From JAEUWI01 sp942492815 (lineage in GTDB: Bacteria; Hydrogenedentota; Hydrogenedentia; Hydrogenedentales; JAEUWI01), in assembly GCA_942492815.1 (NCBI GenBank), contig OW818658.1, forward strand, positions 4,526,001 to 4,590,000: DNA of 64,000 nt, given 5' to 3'. A program made the translations under genes and the position numbers. The notes beneath the pieces are model-generated. The model was given only the letters and a program-made list of their open reading frames with translations, was not told the origin of the DNA and did no database searches. Shown here piece by piece: positions 16,754 to 25,099 of this stretch (position 1 is the stretch's first letter; every line of letters starts with the position of its first letter).

Positions 16754-18922
16754 ATGGGCGCACAAAAACGAGCATACAATCCATTTCACGTTTCCGATTT
16801 CACGACGGGTTGGGCATTCACTCTTTTCGCACTCCTCCTTTCGTGCGGTGCGTATGCCCAGCTCCCCGCCACGATTGATCTGAGCCAGACAACCGGCAGC
16901 GAGGGCACCCCATTGACCCGTATATATGGACCGTCGGATTCCGGCGGGATCGGCGTTGGAATAGATGGCTCGTTCGGCGGCGATGGCAGGTACGGCGATG
17001 GCGGGACAGCTTACGGCGATTTCAACGGCGATGGCTATGCCGATATCGCGCTCGGGGGACCGGGTGCAATTCGCCCGATGTTTCCCAACTTTGTGAACCA
17101 TTCCGGCGGCGTCTACGTCCTCTTTGGAGCCGCCGGGGGTGCGGGCCAAGTCCTGTCCCTGACTCCCGGCATGGCTGGCCCCAGCGAGGCCCGCATTTTT
17201 GGGGGAGGCGGAGGAGTCGTCCAGCTCGGTCGCTCCCTGGCCGCGGGCGATTTCAACGGCGATGGCTACGACGATCTTCTCATTGGGGCGCTTCGGTATG
17301 GACCAACGCCCTGTGGTGGCTTTCCTGTGTATATCGTATATGGCAGTACGGATATGCCGGGCCAAACCTATCTACTACCCATCGATGATTTCGAATTTCA
17401 AACGAATGGCGTTCCGGATTATCTGGCTGTTATCTGCTATCCTGGGTCCCTGGATTATATGGGCGTCACCCTCGCCGTCGGAGACTTCGATGGCGATGGG
17501 CGAGACGATTTCGCTGCGGGATACGGGGATATTTCACCTGGAGCCAACTTTGTCGTTTTCGGCAACACGCTCGCAACGGGCCAGGCCACGGACGTGGATG
17601 AATCGGGGTCCAATAATGCCCAGATCAGCGGGGGGGCGCATGTTGGTTACACGCTGGCTTCCGGAGATATCAATGGCGATGGCTTCGATGACATTGTCCT
17701 GGGAGATGTGCAATCAATTTCCAGTGCCGCCTGGGACGCGTACATCGTTTACGGCAACGGCAACCTTAAAGGTAAGACGTTTGCGCTCGGTCAGTCGCCG
17801 GTTTCCGGCACGACGCGAATTCTTGGTGAATCTTCGCTTTCGAGCGGCCCGAGCTATGTGGCCTCGAATGACATTGACGGTGATGGGCTGGATGACCTCG
17901 TGGTGTCGAGCGAAGCGAACGACGTGCGGACGATAACCGTGGTCTACGGGTCGGATATTTTGGGAAATGAATTGGTCGACTTGAGTGATCCAATCCAGGG
18001 CGTGTCAAGTACGAGATACTCAAACGATACCTTGGCGCAGAATGCCGCAAATGGGTGGCCCTATATTCCCGAAATGGGTGACCTGAACGGAGACGGCTTC
18101 GCGGATATGCTTCTGGGCGTGCCGGAATACGACATCCCGCGCGCGTGGCCGTCGGGACGCGCCTTCGTGTTGTATGGGAGTCCCGGTCTGCGCGGTAACA
18201 CCTCGGTGCTCACTGCTCCAGAAGGAAATGTCCATGTAATATCCGCCTCCACTGGGGTGGACGAATTTGGCATCAGCCCGACTACCGGCGGGGATTTCAA
18301 TGGCGATGGCTTCGCCGATTTTACCGTGGCCGCGCCCCTCGGCGTCACGGCGGAAACGACCGGCGGCGGCTACGCAGTGCAAGTCTACGGCGCGGGCACC
18401 GCGCCCAGCGCCAGCGCGACCGAGGGCTTCCGCGCGGGCAATGCTCCCGCCAGGGACTTCGGCGGACGAATGTCGCCCGTACTGCGGACACGCCTGGCCT
18501 TCACGGGCGGCAATGCCGCGCCCGCAACCGTCACCCTCACGCGCAATCTCGATGCCATCGGCAACTTCGACGAACCCGACATGCTCGCGAATGTGACTTG
18601 GGAACTAAACACCACCCGCACCGGCTGGAGCAACGCCGAGGTGACGTTTCGCTATCTCGAAACCGAGGTGGCTGGCCTGATCGAGTCCGCGCTCGTGCTC
18701 TACCACGCCCCCGATCCCTCCGGCCCATGGACGGAAGTGGCTGTGCAATCGCAGAACATCGGACGCAACGAAATTACGGCCACCGTTGACAGTTTCAGCC
18801 ATTTCGTGATCGCGCAGAAGGGAACGGGATTGACCGCTGTCGGTCCTGCTACGCTCATGCTACTGTGCGGGTTGCTGGGAGCGCTGGGACTTCGCAAGAT
18901 GAGGGGTAAAGGACAAGAATGA
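16754..18922 (+). CDS. Exported FG-GAP/integrin-alpha-like repeat protein with C-terminal anchor
   Basis: 722 residues from ATG 16754 (GGGAG 6 nt upstream), with a signal sequence ending GAYAQ. At least seven FG-GAP-type calcium-binding repeats are visible (DFNGDGYADIALGG, DFNGDGYDDLLIGA, DFDGDGRDDFAAG, DINGDGFDDIVLGD, DIDGDGLDDLVVSS, DLNGDGFADMLLGV, DFNGDGFADFTVAA), predicting a beta-propeller. A different beta-rich domain follows (about residues 540-690). The extreme C-terminus has a hydrophobic helix and basic tail (TLMLLCGLLGALGLRKMRGK), the layout of PEP-CTERM-like sorting signals. Probably a cell-surface protein; no ligand can be assigned. Confidence 0.87.
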   Translation: MGAQKRAYNPFHVSDFTTGWAFTLFALLLSCGAYAQLPATIDLSQTTGSEGTPLTRIYGPSDSGGIGVGIDGSFGGDGRYGDGGTAYGDFNGDGYADIALGGPGAIRPMFPNFVNHSGGVYVLFGAAGGAGQVLSLTPGMAGPSEARIFGGGGGVVQLGRSLAAGDFNGDGYDDLLIGALRYGPTPCGGFPVYIVYGSTDMPGQTYLLPIDDFEFQTNGVPDYLAVICYPGSLDYMGVTLAVGDFDGDGRDDFAAGYGDISPGANFVVFGNTLATGQATDVDESGSNNAQISGGAHVGYTLASGDINGDGFDDIVLGDVQSISSAAWDAYIVYGNGNLKGKTFALGQSPVSGTTRILGESSLSSGPSYVASNDIDGDGLDDLVVSSEANDVRTITVVYGSDILGNELVDLSDPIQGVSSTRYSNDTLAQNAANGWPYIPEMGDLNGDGFADMLLGVPEYDIPRAWPSGRAFVLYGSPGLRGNTSVLTAPEGNVHVISASTGVDEFGISPTTGGDFNGDGFADFTVAAPLGVTAETTGGGYAVQVYGAGTAPSASATEGFRAGNAPARDFGGRMSPVLRTRLAFTGGNAAPATVTLTRNLDAIGNFDEPDMLANVTWELNTTRTGWSNAEVTFRYLETEVAGLIESALVLYHAPDPSGPWTEVAVQSQNIGRNEITATVDSFSHFVIAQKGTGLTAVGPATLMLLCGLLGALGLRKMRGKGQE

Positions 18923-18929
18923 TCGTGGT

Positions 18930-19139
18930 ATGATGACAGACACTGAATTAAAGACGAGGGGCATTCATATCCTCGCGCAACATCTTGGCGATGTGGAAGC
19001 GGAGCGATTTATCGCCCTCATTCAGCGCGAGCCTTTTGACTACACAAAATGGCGTCAGGATGTTAATGGAGAGGGCTCCGTGGAGGAAATAAGTCGCAAC
19101 GCAATGGCCCTGAGAAATAAGATTGCTGAACAGGACTAG
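18930..19139 (+). CDS. Small conserved-looking hypothetical protein
   Basis: 69 residues, with two adjacent ATGs (18930, 18933). The sequence (ELKTRGIHILAQHLGDVEAE, RFIALIQREPFDYTKWRQD) is helical and resembles short uncharacterised proteins I have seen in several phyla that keep the AERFI...REPFDYTxW core. I cannot assign a function. It begins 8 nt after the FG-GAP gene stop and may be cotranscribed. It is not accompanied by a recognisable toxin gene. Confidence 0.65.
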   Translation: MMTDTELKTRGIHILAQHLGDVEAERFIALIQREPFDYTKWRQDVNGEGSVEEISRNAMALRNKIAEQD

Positions 19140-19216
19140 TTCGTATTTCTACAACACGTTTGATGTCTAAAGAGTCCATGCGCCCTTTTCCGCACATGCC
19201 GAACGCAGGAGCGGCG

Positions 19217-19374
19217 CCGAAGGTGGGTTAAGCTTCCAGCTTGACGCACAGCCTGCCCTAACTGCCAACGAGCCCGTTGCTTTTTTCCCGGACCGCAATC
19301 ACCTGAAAAACTTCCGGACCGCTTTATGACTTGAGTGCGCTTTGCGTCAAGCTGGAAGCTTAACCCACCTTCGG
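19217..19374. repeat. 158-bp element with 32-bp perfect terminal inverted repeats
   Basis: Left arm 19217-19248 (CCGAAGGTGGGTTAAGCTTC onward) and right arm 19343-19374 are perfect reverse complements over 32 bp, separated by 94 bp with no open frame of note. The layout is that of a MITE-like non-autonomous element. A GGCG / CGCC pair just outside the arms extends the inversion; I see no clear target-site duplication. Confidence 0.88.
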
Positions 19375-19419
19375 TCGCCAAAGTCGTATTAGGATTCGTC
19401 GCAATTTCCAGAAACGCGA

Positions 19420-20562
19420 TTACTCACCCGCCACAAAGCGCCCCACCGGATAGCCCGCAGCAAAGTCTATCTCCCAATTCCCATTCTTCGTCTCGTAGCG
19501 GATCACCTCGCGCCGCTCGAAATCGCTGGCACCATTTCGCACGGCGGCATCGGGACTTCCCGGTAGTAGAACGCCATCGGCCACGTATTGCAGGATCTTT
19601 GTGCGGTCCCCCACGCTATGGCCTGTGTCCTTGAACACCTCGCCGTCCAAATCCTTCTCACCGATGAAGCGCGCCTCGACTTTCAGCCCCGCCCGCGCCA
19701 TGTTCTTCACCAGCCGCCGCTTGTCCGCCGTGGGACACACCTTGTCCCGCCCACCGTGGGCCACGAAAATCCGCGCCTCGTTGCCCAGCGCCACCATCTG
19801 CGCCAGGTGCGAAGGAAGGCCGATGTCGCGAAGGTCGCGTGCATCCTTCGACAGGTACTCTTGGCTCTTCCGATTGCGGCTGTAGCCCGCATCGAGATAG
19901 GAGCCCCCCGGACGACCAAAGGCGATGTCATAGCTCAGCTTCGCCATGCCCGAGCAGTCCACGATCGCTGCGAAGGTGTGGGGCGCCAGCTTGTTGGCCA
20001 TATGGCTCACATTGCCGCCACCCGAGCCGCCCGCCGCATAGGTGCGACCATCGTAAAAAGCGTGACCACCCTCCTTCAACCCCTGGCGCACCCAATACAA
20101 CGCCCGCAACGCATCCAACGCCTGAAGATAGCCAAAATCGTAGGGCGGCATTGTAGCCACATCGTATTTCCCGCTTTGCAGATAGTCCACACAAATCGCC
20201 ACGACATTGTAGCGCTCGGCCAATACCAGCGGATCCGGCGCGCCGATGGCGTTCGTGCCGCCCCAGTTGTGAAGGCTCAGGAATAGTCCCGTCTCGGCGT
20301 TGACGTTCGCCAGCGCGCCACCGGGATAGTAGACATGGGCAAAAATGGTGCGCGGTCCGGGCTGGAAAGCCCATTCCTGCGCAGGAAGCTCGGCCGAAGC
20401 ATTCGCCGAGGGCAACACGGGCCAGGGACGATCATCGGCGAAGGCTGGAACGCTAATGAAAAGTAGCAGCCAGCACAAGCGACTCAACCATAAACTCCAA
20501 GCAGAAAAATGGGTCGTATGGGTCTTATAGGTCCAATGACCCATACGACCCATACGACCCAT
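19420..20562 (-). CDS. Secreted alpha/beta-hydrolase (polyester/feruloyl-esterase-like)
   Basis: 380 residues from the most upstream of three in-frame ATGs that has GGAGG 5 nt before it. An N-terminal hydrophobic signal segment (LCWLLLFISVPAFA) is followed by an alpha/beta-hydrolase fold: nucleophile elbow GGSGGGN (Ser in YAAGGSGGGNVSHMANK), oxyanion-side LSLHNWGGTN, acid region FVAHGGRDKVCPTADK, and His in KDTGHSVGD. This resembles PHB-depolymerase or esterase-type enzymes. It is downstream of the TMEM220-like gene with 17 nt between them. The first residues (MGRMGRMGH) are encoded by a nonamer repeat that can fold over the start codon. Confidence 0.85.
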   Translation of the reverse strand: MGRMGRMGHWTYKTHTTHFSAWSLWLSRLCWLLLFISVPAFADDRPWPVLPSANASAELPAQEWAFQPGPRTIFAHVYYPGGALANVNAETGLFLSLHNWGGTNAIGAPDPLVLAERYNVVAICVDYLQSGKYDVATMPPYDFGYLQALDALRALYWVRQGLKEGGHAFYDGRTYAAGGSGGGNVSHMANKLAPHTFAAIVDCSGMAKLSYDIAFGRPGGSYLDAGYSRNRKSQEYLSKDARDLRDIGLPSHLAQMVALGNEARIFVAHGGRDKVCPTADKRRLVKNMARAGLKVEARFIGEKDLDGEVFKDTGHSVGDRTKILQYVADGVLLPGSPDAAVRNGASDFERREVIRYETKNGNWEIDFAAGYPVGRFVAGE

Positions 20563-20564
20563 AC
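20509..20564 (-). repeat. Nonamer-phased hairpin (GACCCATAC type) over the esterase start
   Basis: On the plus strand ATGGGTCGTATGGGTC (20509-20524) faces two registers of its exact reverse complement (20538-20553 and 20547-20562). In the minus-strand mRNA this places the three in-frame AUGs of the esterase gene in one arm and codons of its signal peptide in the other, 5 nt from the GGAGG ribosome binding site. Confidence 0.85.
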
Positions 20565-20579
20565 GTACCTCCAACACCC

Positions 20580-21035
20580 CTACTTCTTCCCGCAACCGCA
20601 ACTTCCACTCCCGCAACCACCACCCCCGCCGCCAGCCTTGGGCCGCACCAATTGCAAGGTACCCGTGGGCATCGGCTCAGCGACAACGATCCGCGCAGGG
20701 CTGCGATACCACGCGATCGCGAGACACAGCATCCACACGCCGGCGATGAACAGTCCGCCTCCTTCGCGGGTAAGCTCGCTCTTGAGGTAGGGGTGCTCGA
20801 AGGTGGGCACCAGCGCCGCGAAACCGCCGAGGTAGCCCAGGGTCCCGGGAATGGCCCACGCCGTATAGACCCCGAAGATCGCGGGCACCGTGACAACCAG
20901 ACCGTACCCGTAGATCAGCATCCACACGACGCCATCCGGGTCGTTGTATTGCACCAGAATCGACATCAGCAGCAACGGCAGCATGACCAGATTGGCAATG
21001 CGGAAAGGCGTGATGAGCTTCTTAGATTTATCCAT
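20580..21035 (-). CDS. TMEM220-like membrane protein with Cys/Gly-rich tail
   Basis: 151 residues from the ATG at 21035, chosen because GAGGTG lies 5 nt upstream; an in-frame ATG at 21083 would add 16 residues. Four hydrophobic segments are predicted (RIANLVMLPLLLMSILVQYN, WMLIYGYGLVVTVPAIFGVY, LGYLGGFAALVP, LFIAGVWMLCLAIAWY), and the QYNDPDG motif after the first is typical of the TMEM220 family. The protein ends in GGGGGGCGSGSCGCGKK, a metal-ligand-like tail not usual for the family. It lies upstream of the esterase gene on the same strand. Function is unknown. Confidence 0.8.
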   Translation of the reverse strand: MDKSKKLITPFRIANLVMLPLLLMSILVQYNDPDGVVWMLIYGYGLVVTVPAIFGVYTAWAIPGTLGYLGGFAALVPTFEHPYLKSELTREGGGLFIAGVWMLCLAIAWYRSPARIVVAEPMPTGTLQLVRPKAGGGGGGCGSGSCGCGKK

Positions 21036-21117
21036 GGGCACCTCGCGGGGGTTGGGGGCCTGTTTGTTCAATGACGATTCCATGCTTACTATAACACGGT
21101 ATCGATTCCAGTGCTCA

Positions 21118-21189
21118 CAGAGACATCAGCGACGACAGGGACTCATTTTTCTGTCGTCCCTGATGTCCCTGATGTCCCTGCCGTCCCTG
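21118..21189. repeat. Nonamer-phased inverted repeat (GGGAC/GTCCC type), copy b
   Basis: Left arm 21118-21145 (CAGAGACATCAGCGACGACA onward) and right arm 21151-21189 (CTGTCGTCCCTGATGTCCCT onward) are imperfect reverse complements with GTCCCTGAT units at 9-nt spacing. It lies between the NUDIX and TMEM220-like genes. Confidence 0.85.
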
Positions 21190-21202
21190 CACCTGTTTTC
21201 GT

Positions 21203-21838
21203 TCACTCCCCATCCGTCATGGGCCGCTCGGTGGGCAATGCAATCGCAAACAAGCCCATGAACTGCGCCAGTATCCGATAGGTCAGCCCCCAGATGGTGT
21301 ACGGCCCATAGGTAAAGCCCGAGAAGGCCCGCTGCTCGTAGTAATAGCTGCTGATATTGCGCGCATCCCCCAGATAGCCCAGGGGCACCCAGACCGTCGC
21401 GGCGACCTCATAGTTGTGGACGAGTTCCCCCGGCTCGGCGCAGTAATAAACCAGCGGACAAACCGCCAACTCAAAAGTGCGCAAGCGCCCGCCGGACACA
21501 TCGCTCAGCCGCCCCAGGAGCATCTCCGGCGTCAACGTCAGCCCCACCTCCTCCAGCGTCTCCCGCCGCGCCGCCGCTTCCACGCTGGCGTCGTCCTGCT
21601 CCACATGCCCTCCGGGAAAGGCCATCTGGCCAGACCAGGGGTCGTCCTCGCGGGCGGCCCGCTGCATGAACAGCACCTCCAGCGCGCCGTCGTCCCCGTG
21701 GCGCAGCACCATAGCCACAGCGGCCACGCGGCTCGAACTGCGGGAGGCCGCCGTCTCCGGAGCGAAATCCGCCAGGCGCTGCTGGATCTCCGCGAGGGAA
21801 TGGTGCTCCATGGGCCGGCGGGACGGGGTGGTGTGCAC
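21203..21838 (-). CDS. NUDIX hydrolase, CoA-pyrophosphatase-like
   Basis: 211 residues from a GTG start with AAGGAG exactly 6 nt upstream; the open frame extends further but without a ribosome binding site. The Nudix region is FMQRAAREDDPWSGQMAFPG followed by GGHVEQDDAS and RETLEEVGL, the pattern of NudL/CoAse enzymes that split CoA and its esters into 3',5'-ADP and phosphopantetheine. The C-terminal part (YTIWGLTYRILAQFM) also fits this subgroup. Other NUDIX substrates are possible. Confidence 0.88.
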   Translation of the reverse strand: MHTTPSRRPMEHHSLAEIQQRLADFAPETAASRSSSRVAAVAMVLRHGDDGALEVLFMQRAAREDDPWSGQMAFPGGHVEQDDASVEAAARRETLEEVGLTLTPEMLLGRLSDVSGGRLRTFELAVCPLVYYCAEPGELVHNYEVAATVWVPLGYLGDARNISSYYYEQRAFSGFTYGPYTIWGLTYRILAQFMGLFAIALPTERPMTDGE

Positions 21839-22104
21839 GGGGTGCTCCTTGAGGGCGGGATTTCTAGATGACAATGAAGGCGGAATATTGTGTATTATAC
21901 GCCACCGCGTTTCGGGGATGCGATACCTGTTTGCGTGCGCGACGCTCCAGTGGTATAAAGGAGGTCGCGTTCTCGCGCACACGCGGGCCACTCAAGCTGT
22001 GGAACGGCCCGCTCCCGCAATCATTTTCCGCGGACAGACGCCCCCAGGGGGTGATCTCTGTCCCTGTACGACCAAGGTAGTGTTTTTTTTCGAAGGAGTC
22101 GACC

Positions 22105-23340
22105 ATGAATACCATTTCCGGAGACAAGGCAGGACTGGCCGCCAAGGGCGCGCTGGAAGCCGGCGAAGGCATCCTGCGCCTCGCCCCCACCTGGGTGCCC
22201 CGCTCGTTCCTCCAGCCGGGCCGCCGCCTCAAGCTGCATCCCCAGGACTACTACGCGCTGGGCAAGCACCGCGGCGGCATTGACGAGCGCTGGTTTGGCT
22301 CCACCACCCCGGCCGCCAACGACAACCGCAATGAAGACGAAGGCCTGAGCTATGTGGTCCATGACGGTGCCCGCTTCACCCTGAAGGACGCGGTGGATGT
22401 CCTCGGCGGCGAGATCATCGGCGACCCCATTTGGAACACCTACAAGAAGTGGCCGGTGTACTCCAAGTTCTTCGACAACATGGGCCCCATCCCCCACCAC
22501 ATGCACCAGAACGCCGAACAGGCCGCGCTGGTGGGCCAGGAAGGCAAGCCCGAGTCCTACTACTTCCCGCCCCAGATGAACGCCATCGGGAACAACTTCC
22601 CCTACACCTTCATGGGCTTCGAACCCGGCACCACCCGCGAGCAGGTGCGCCGCTGCATCGAAAACTGGAACAAGGGCGACAACGGCATCCTCGATCTTTC
22701 CAAGGCCTACCGCCTGAAGCCCGGCACCGGCTGGATGGTCGGACCCTGCATCCTCCATGCTCCCGGCTCCCTCGTGACCTATGAGCCCCAGTGGGGCAGC
22801 GACGTCTTCGGCATGTACCAGAGCCTCGTGGAAGGCCGCGACGTGCCCTGGGCCCTCCTCGTGAAAGACATGCCCGCCGACAAGCACCAGGACATCGATT
22901 TCATCGTCGATCAGCTCGACTGGGAATCGAACGTGGATCCCAACTTCAAGGAAAACCACTACCTCGAACCCATCATCGACACCCAGGACGACGCCCACAC
23001 CGATCGCTGGATCGTCTACGGCGGCGTGAAGGGCAAGGACTACTTCTCCGCCAAGGAACTGACCGTGAACCCCGGCCAGAAGGTCACGATCAAAGACAAA
23101 GGCGCGACCAGTCTCATCACCGTCCAGGGCCGCGGCCGCGTCGGCCACCTGCCCCTCGAAAGCCCCGACATGATCCGCTTCGGAGAGATGACGGAAGACG
23201 AAGTCTTCATCACCGCGAAGCGCGCCGCCGAAGGCTACGAGATCGAGAACCTGGCGAAGGAATGCCCCCTGGTCATCCTCCGCTACTTCGGCCCGGACGT
23301 AAACCCCCAGGCCCCGGCCATCGGAAGCTACACGCGCTAG
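22105..23340 (+). CDS. Cupin-type sugar-phosphate isomerase-like protein
   Basis: 411 residues with an AAGGAG ribosome binding site. The central PIPHHMHQNAEQA motif, with closely spaced His and a downstream acidic residue, matches the metal site of class I mannose-6-phosphate isomerase-like cupins. A second cupin-like half follows (NPGQKVTIKDKGATSLITVQ, GRVGHLPLESPDMIRFGEMT, DEVFITAKRAAEGYEIENL). It is not a textbook ManA and may act on a different sugar. It precedes a TIM-barrel isomerase and a Gfo/Idh/MocA oxidoreductase, consistent with a sugar or polyol catabolic set, although long repeat-filled gaps separate the genes. Confidence 0.75.
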   Translation: MNTISGDKAGLAAKGALEAGEGILRLAPTWVPRSFLQPGRRLKLHPQDYYALGKHRGGIDERWFGSTTPAANDNRNEDEGLSYVVHDGARFTLKDAVDVLGGEIIGDPIWNTYKKWPVYSKFFDNMGPIPHHMHQNAEQAALVGQEGKPESYYFPPQMNAIGNNFPYTFMGFEPGTTREQVRRCIENWNKGDNGILDLSKAYRLKPGTGWMVGPCILHAPGSLVTYEPQWGSDVFGMYQSLVEGRDVPWALLVKDMPADKHQDIDFIVDQLDWESNVDPNFKENHYLEPIIDTQDDAHTDRWIVYGGVKGKDYFSAKELTVNPGQKVTIKDKGATSLITVQGRGRVGHLPLESPDMIRFGEMTEDEVFITAKRAAEGYEIENLAKECPLVILRYFGPDVNPQAPAIGSYTR

Positions 23341-23345
23341 GCTCG

Positions 23346-23549
23346 TTCCCAAGCTCCGCTTGGGAATGCAGTCCCCGGAGCTCTGCTCCGAACGACCGAG
23401 TTGGAAAAAGTTGAACAATCGAACATCGCTCGGAAACGAGCGATAGAGGCTCCCCGCCATCGACCACAGCGACAGCAGGGACTTCAGAGACAGCAGAAAA
23501 TCCCCGATCAATCAAAAACCTGCTGTCCCTGTAGTCCCTGCCGTCCCTG
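23346..23549. repeat. Cluster of palindromes and a nonamer-phased hairpin (copy c)
   Basis: In order: TTCCCAAGC-TCC-GCTTGGGAA (23346-23366); CGGAGC-TCT-GCTCCG (23376-23390), also found with three changes at 24974-24988; ATCGCTCG-GAAA-CGAGCGAT (23425-23444); then a long GGGAC/GTCCC hairpin with arms 23467-23496 and 23520-23549. No T-run follows, so this is a repeat cluster between the cupin and TIM-barrel genes. Confidence 0.82.
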
Positions 23550-23645
23550 CAAGGAGCGGCGAAGACTCCGATTCACAAAAGAAATCTGCAGGAAGCGAGA
23601 GCCGGTGACCGTAAGGCCACCGAAACCAGAAGGGACAACATCACC

Positions 23646-24545
23646 ATGAAGAAGATCTCCATCGGAAGCTGGGCCTACAGCATTGGCCCGTACGAAAACA
23701 CCCCCATCCCATGGGAAGAAGTCTTGACGACGCTTAAGTCACTCAACTTCGACGGCGTGGAAGTGGGCGGCTTCTCCATCCACCCCAGCCCCGAGAACGC
23801 GCCGAACAAGGAAGACCGCGAGAAGATCGTGGCCCAAGCCAAAGAAATCGGCATCGGCTTCTCCGGATTCGTGCCCAATCTCTGGGGCGAAAAGCTCGTC
23901 AATACCGAAGACCCCTCCGGCTACATTGCCGCCTTCAAGCAGGGTGCCCAGTTTGCCCACGACCTCGGCATCAAGGGCGTGCGTGTTGACTGCGTTCAGC
24001 CCCCCACGATCCACGCCGAGATCGACTACGACGTCGCCAAGAAGCGCGTCGTCAGCACCTGGAAAGAATGCTCCAAGATCGCCGCCGACCTCGGCTGCTA
24101 CGTCACCTGGGAATTCGAGCCCGGCTTCGCCTTCAACAAGCCCTCCGACGTGTTCCGCATTGTCGATGAAGTGAACGAAGAGAACTTCGGCATCGAGTTC
24201 GACACCTGCCACGCCGAAATGGTCGCGGGCGTCGGCGCGCGCCAGCACGGCACGAAAGAAGTGCTCCCCGGCGGCTGCCTCGAAATGGCCCAGAAGCTCA
24301 AGGGGAAGATTAACCACGTCCACCTCATCGACTCCGACGGCACCCTGCACCACGACGAGACCAGCAGCCACCCGCCCTTCGGCGACGGCTACCTGGACTT
24401 CGACGCCATCGTGCCCGCGCTGCTCGACGCCGGTGTGCCCCACGACTGGTGGACCATCGACCTCTGCTTCTGGCCCGACGCCTGGAAGGTCACCGAGCGC
24501 TGCAAGAAGAGCATCGACGCATTGAACAAGAAGTTCTGCAGCTAA
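23646..24545 (+). CDS. Sugar phosphate isomerase/epimerase (AP-endonuclease-2-like TIM barrel)
   Basis: 299 residues. The N-terminus KKISIGSWAYSIGPYE and the motifs FDGVEVGGFSIHP, GVRVDCVQPP, YVTWEFEPGF, GIEFDTCHAE and INHVHLIDSDG give the metal-binding Glu/Asp/His set of the xylose-isomerase-like TIM-barrel superfamily. Members isomerise or epimerise keto-sugars or inositols (IolE/IolI/Hyi relatives); the exact substrate cannot be read. It is followed by a strong terminator, so it is the last gene of its unit. Confidence 0.9.
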   Translation: MKKISIGSWAYSIGPYENTPIPWEEVLTTLKSLNFDGVEVGGFSIHPSPENAPNKEDREKIVAQAKEIGIGFSGFVPNLWGEKLVNTEDPSGYIAAFKQGAQFAHDLGIKGVRVDCVQPPTIHAEIDYDVAKKRVVSTWKECSKIAADLGCYVTWEFEPGFAFNKPSDVFRIVDEVNEENFGIEFDTCHAEMVAGVGARQHGTKEVLPGGCLEMAQKLKGKINHVHLIDSDGTLHHDETSSHPPFGDGYLDFDAIVPALLDAGVPHDWWTIDLCFWPDAWKVTERCKKSIDALNKKFCS

Positions 24546-24558
24546 GACCCGAGTGCCA

Positions 24559-24585
24559 AGCCCCCCGGCAACGGGGGGCTTTTTT
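24559..24585 (+). terminator. Strong intrinsic terminator after the TIM-barrel gene
   Basis: AGCCCCCC-GGCAAC-GGGGGGCT followed by a run of six T, 14 nt after the stop codon. Confidence 0.95.
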
Positions 24586-24640
24586 GTGACAGAACCCATG
24601 CGTTCCCGTTGTTTAGCTCCGGAGGAGCGATAGTCAATAG

Positions 24641-24989
24641 CCTGGGGCTTTAGCCCCAGGTCAAGCGACTATGGCAGTATGAATCCGCGAAGCGGATGGT
24701 AGAACGCCAGGCCCTTCTGCCATCCGCTTCGCGGATTCTATGGAGCATTTCAACTTATACCTGGGGCTGAAGCCCCAGGCTACTGACTGGCATCCGCTTC
24801 GCGGATTAAGCACGAAGGCTGGCTTCGTACTTCAGAATAATTCTTCGTTCGCATAAACGACATTGATTCTTCCGGCCTGAAAGGCCAAAACAGCCCCAGC
24901 CCAGGGCAACGCCCTGGGTAGCATGGCCAAAAATTGAATCCAGCCCTGAAAGGGCGACGCAGTTCGCAGTCCCCGGAGCCCCGCTCCGA
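24641..24989. repeat. Mixed palindromic repeat cluster
   Basis: CCTGGGGCT-TT-AGCCCCAGG (24641-24660) and CCTGGGGCT-GA-AGCCCCAGG (24760-24779). Three copies of the palindrome ATCCGCGAAGCGGAT or its inverse (24683-24697, 24722-24736, 24792-24806). A three-hairpin REP-like unit with GGCCTGAAAGGCC, CCCAGGGCAACGCCCTGGG and GCCCTGAAAGGGCGACGCA (about 24875-24962). Finally CGGAGC-CCC-GCTCCG (24974-24988). No gene is supported between 24546 and 25099. Confidence 0.8.
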
Positions 24990-25025
24990 ATAGGTCATAA
25001 GACCCATAAGACCCATAAGACCCAT
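24990..25025. repeat. Nonamer array (GACCCATAA type)
   Basis: GACCCATAA repeated at 9-nt spacing (three units plus a partial), closely related to the GACCCATAC units in the hairpin at 20509-20564. GGTCATAAGACC at its start gives only a short inverted portion. It lies just upstream of the Gfo/Idh/MocA gene. Confidence 0.75.
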
Positions 25026-25099
25026 TCCAAAAAAAAACCGCGATACCCCGCGGCAAAATCATCGGCCCCCGACCGGGGCCCACACCAAGGAGAGACACC

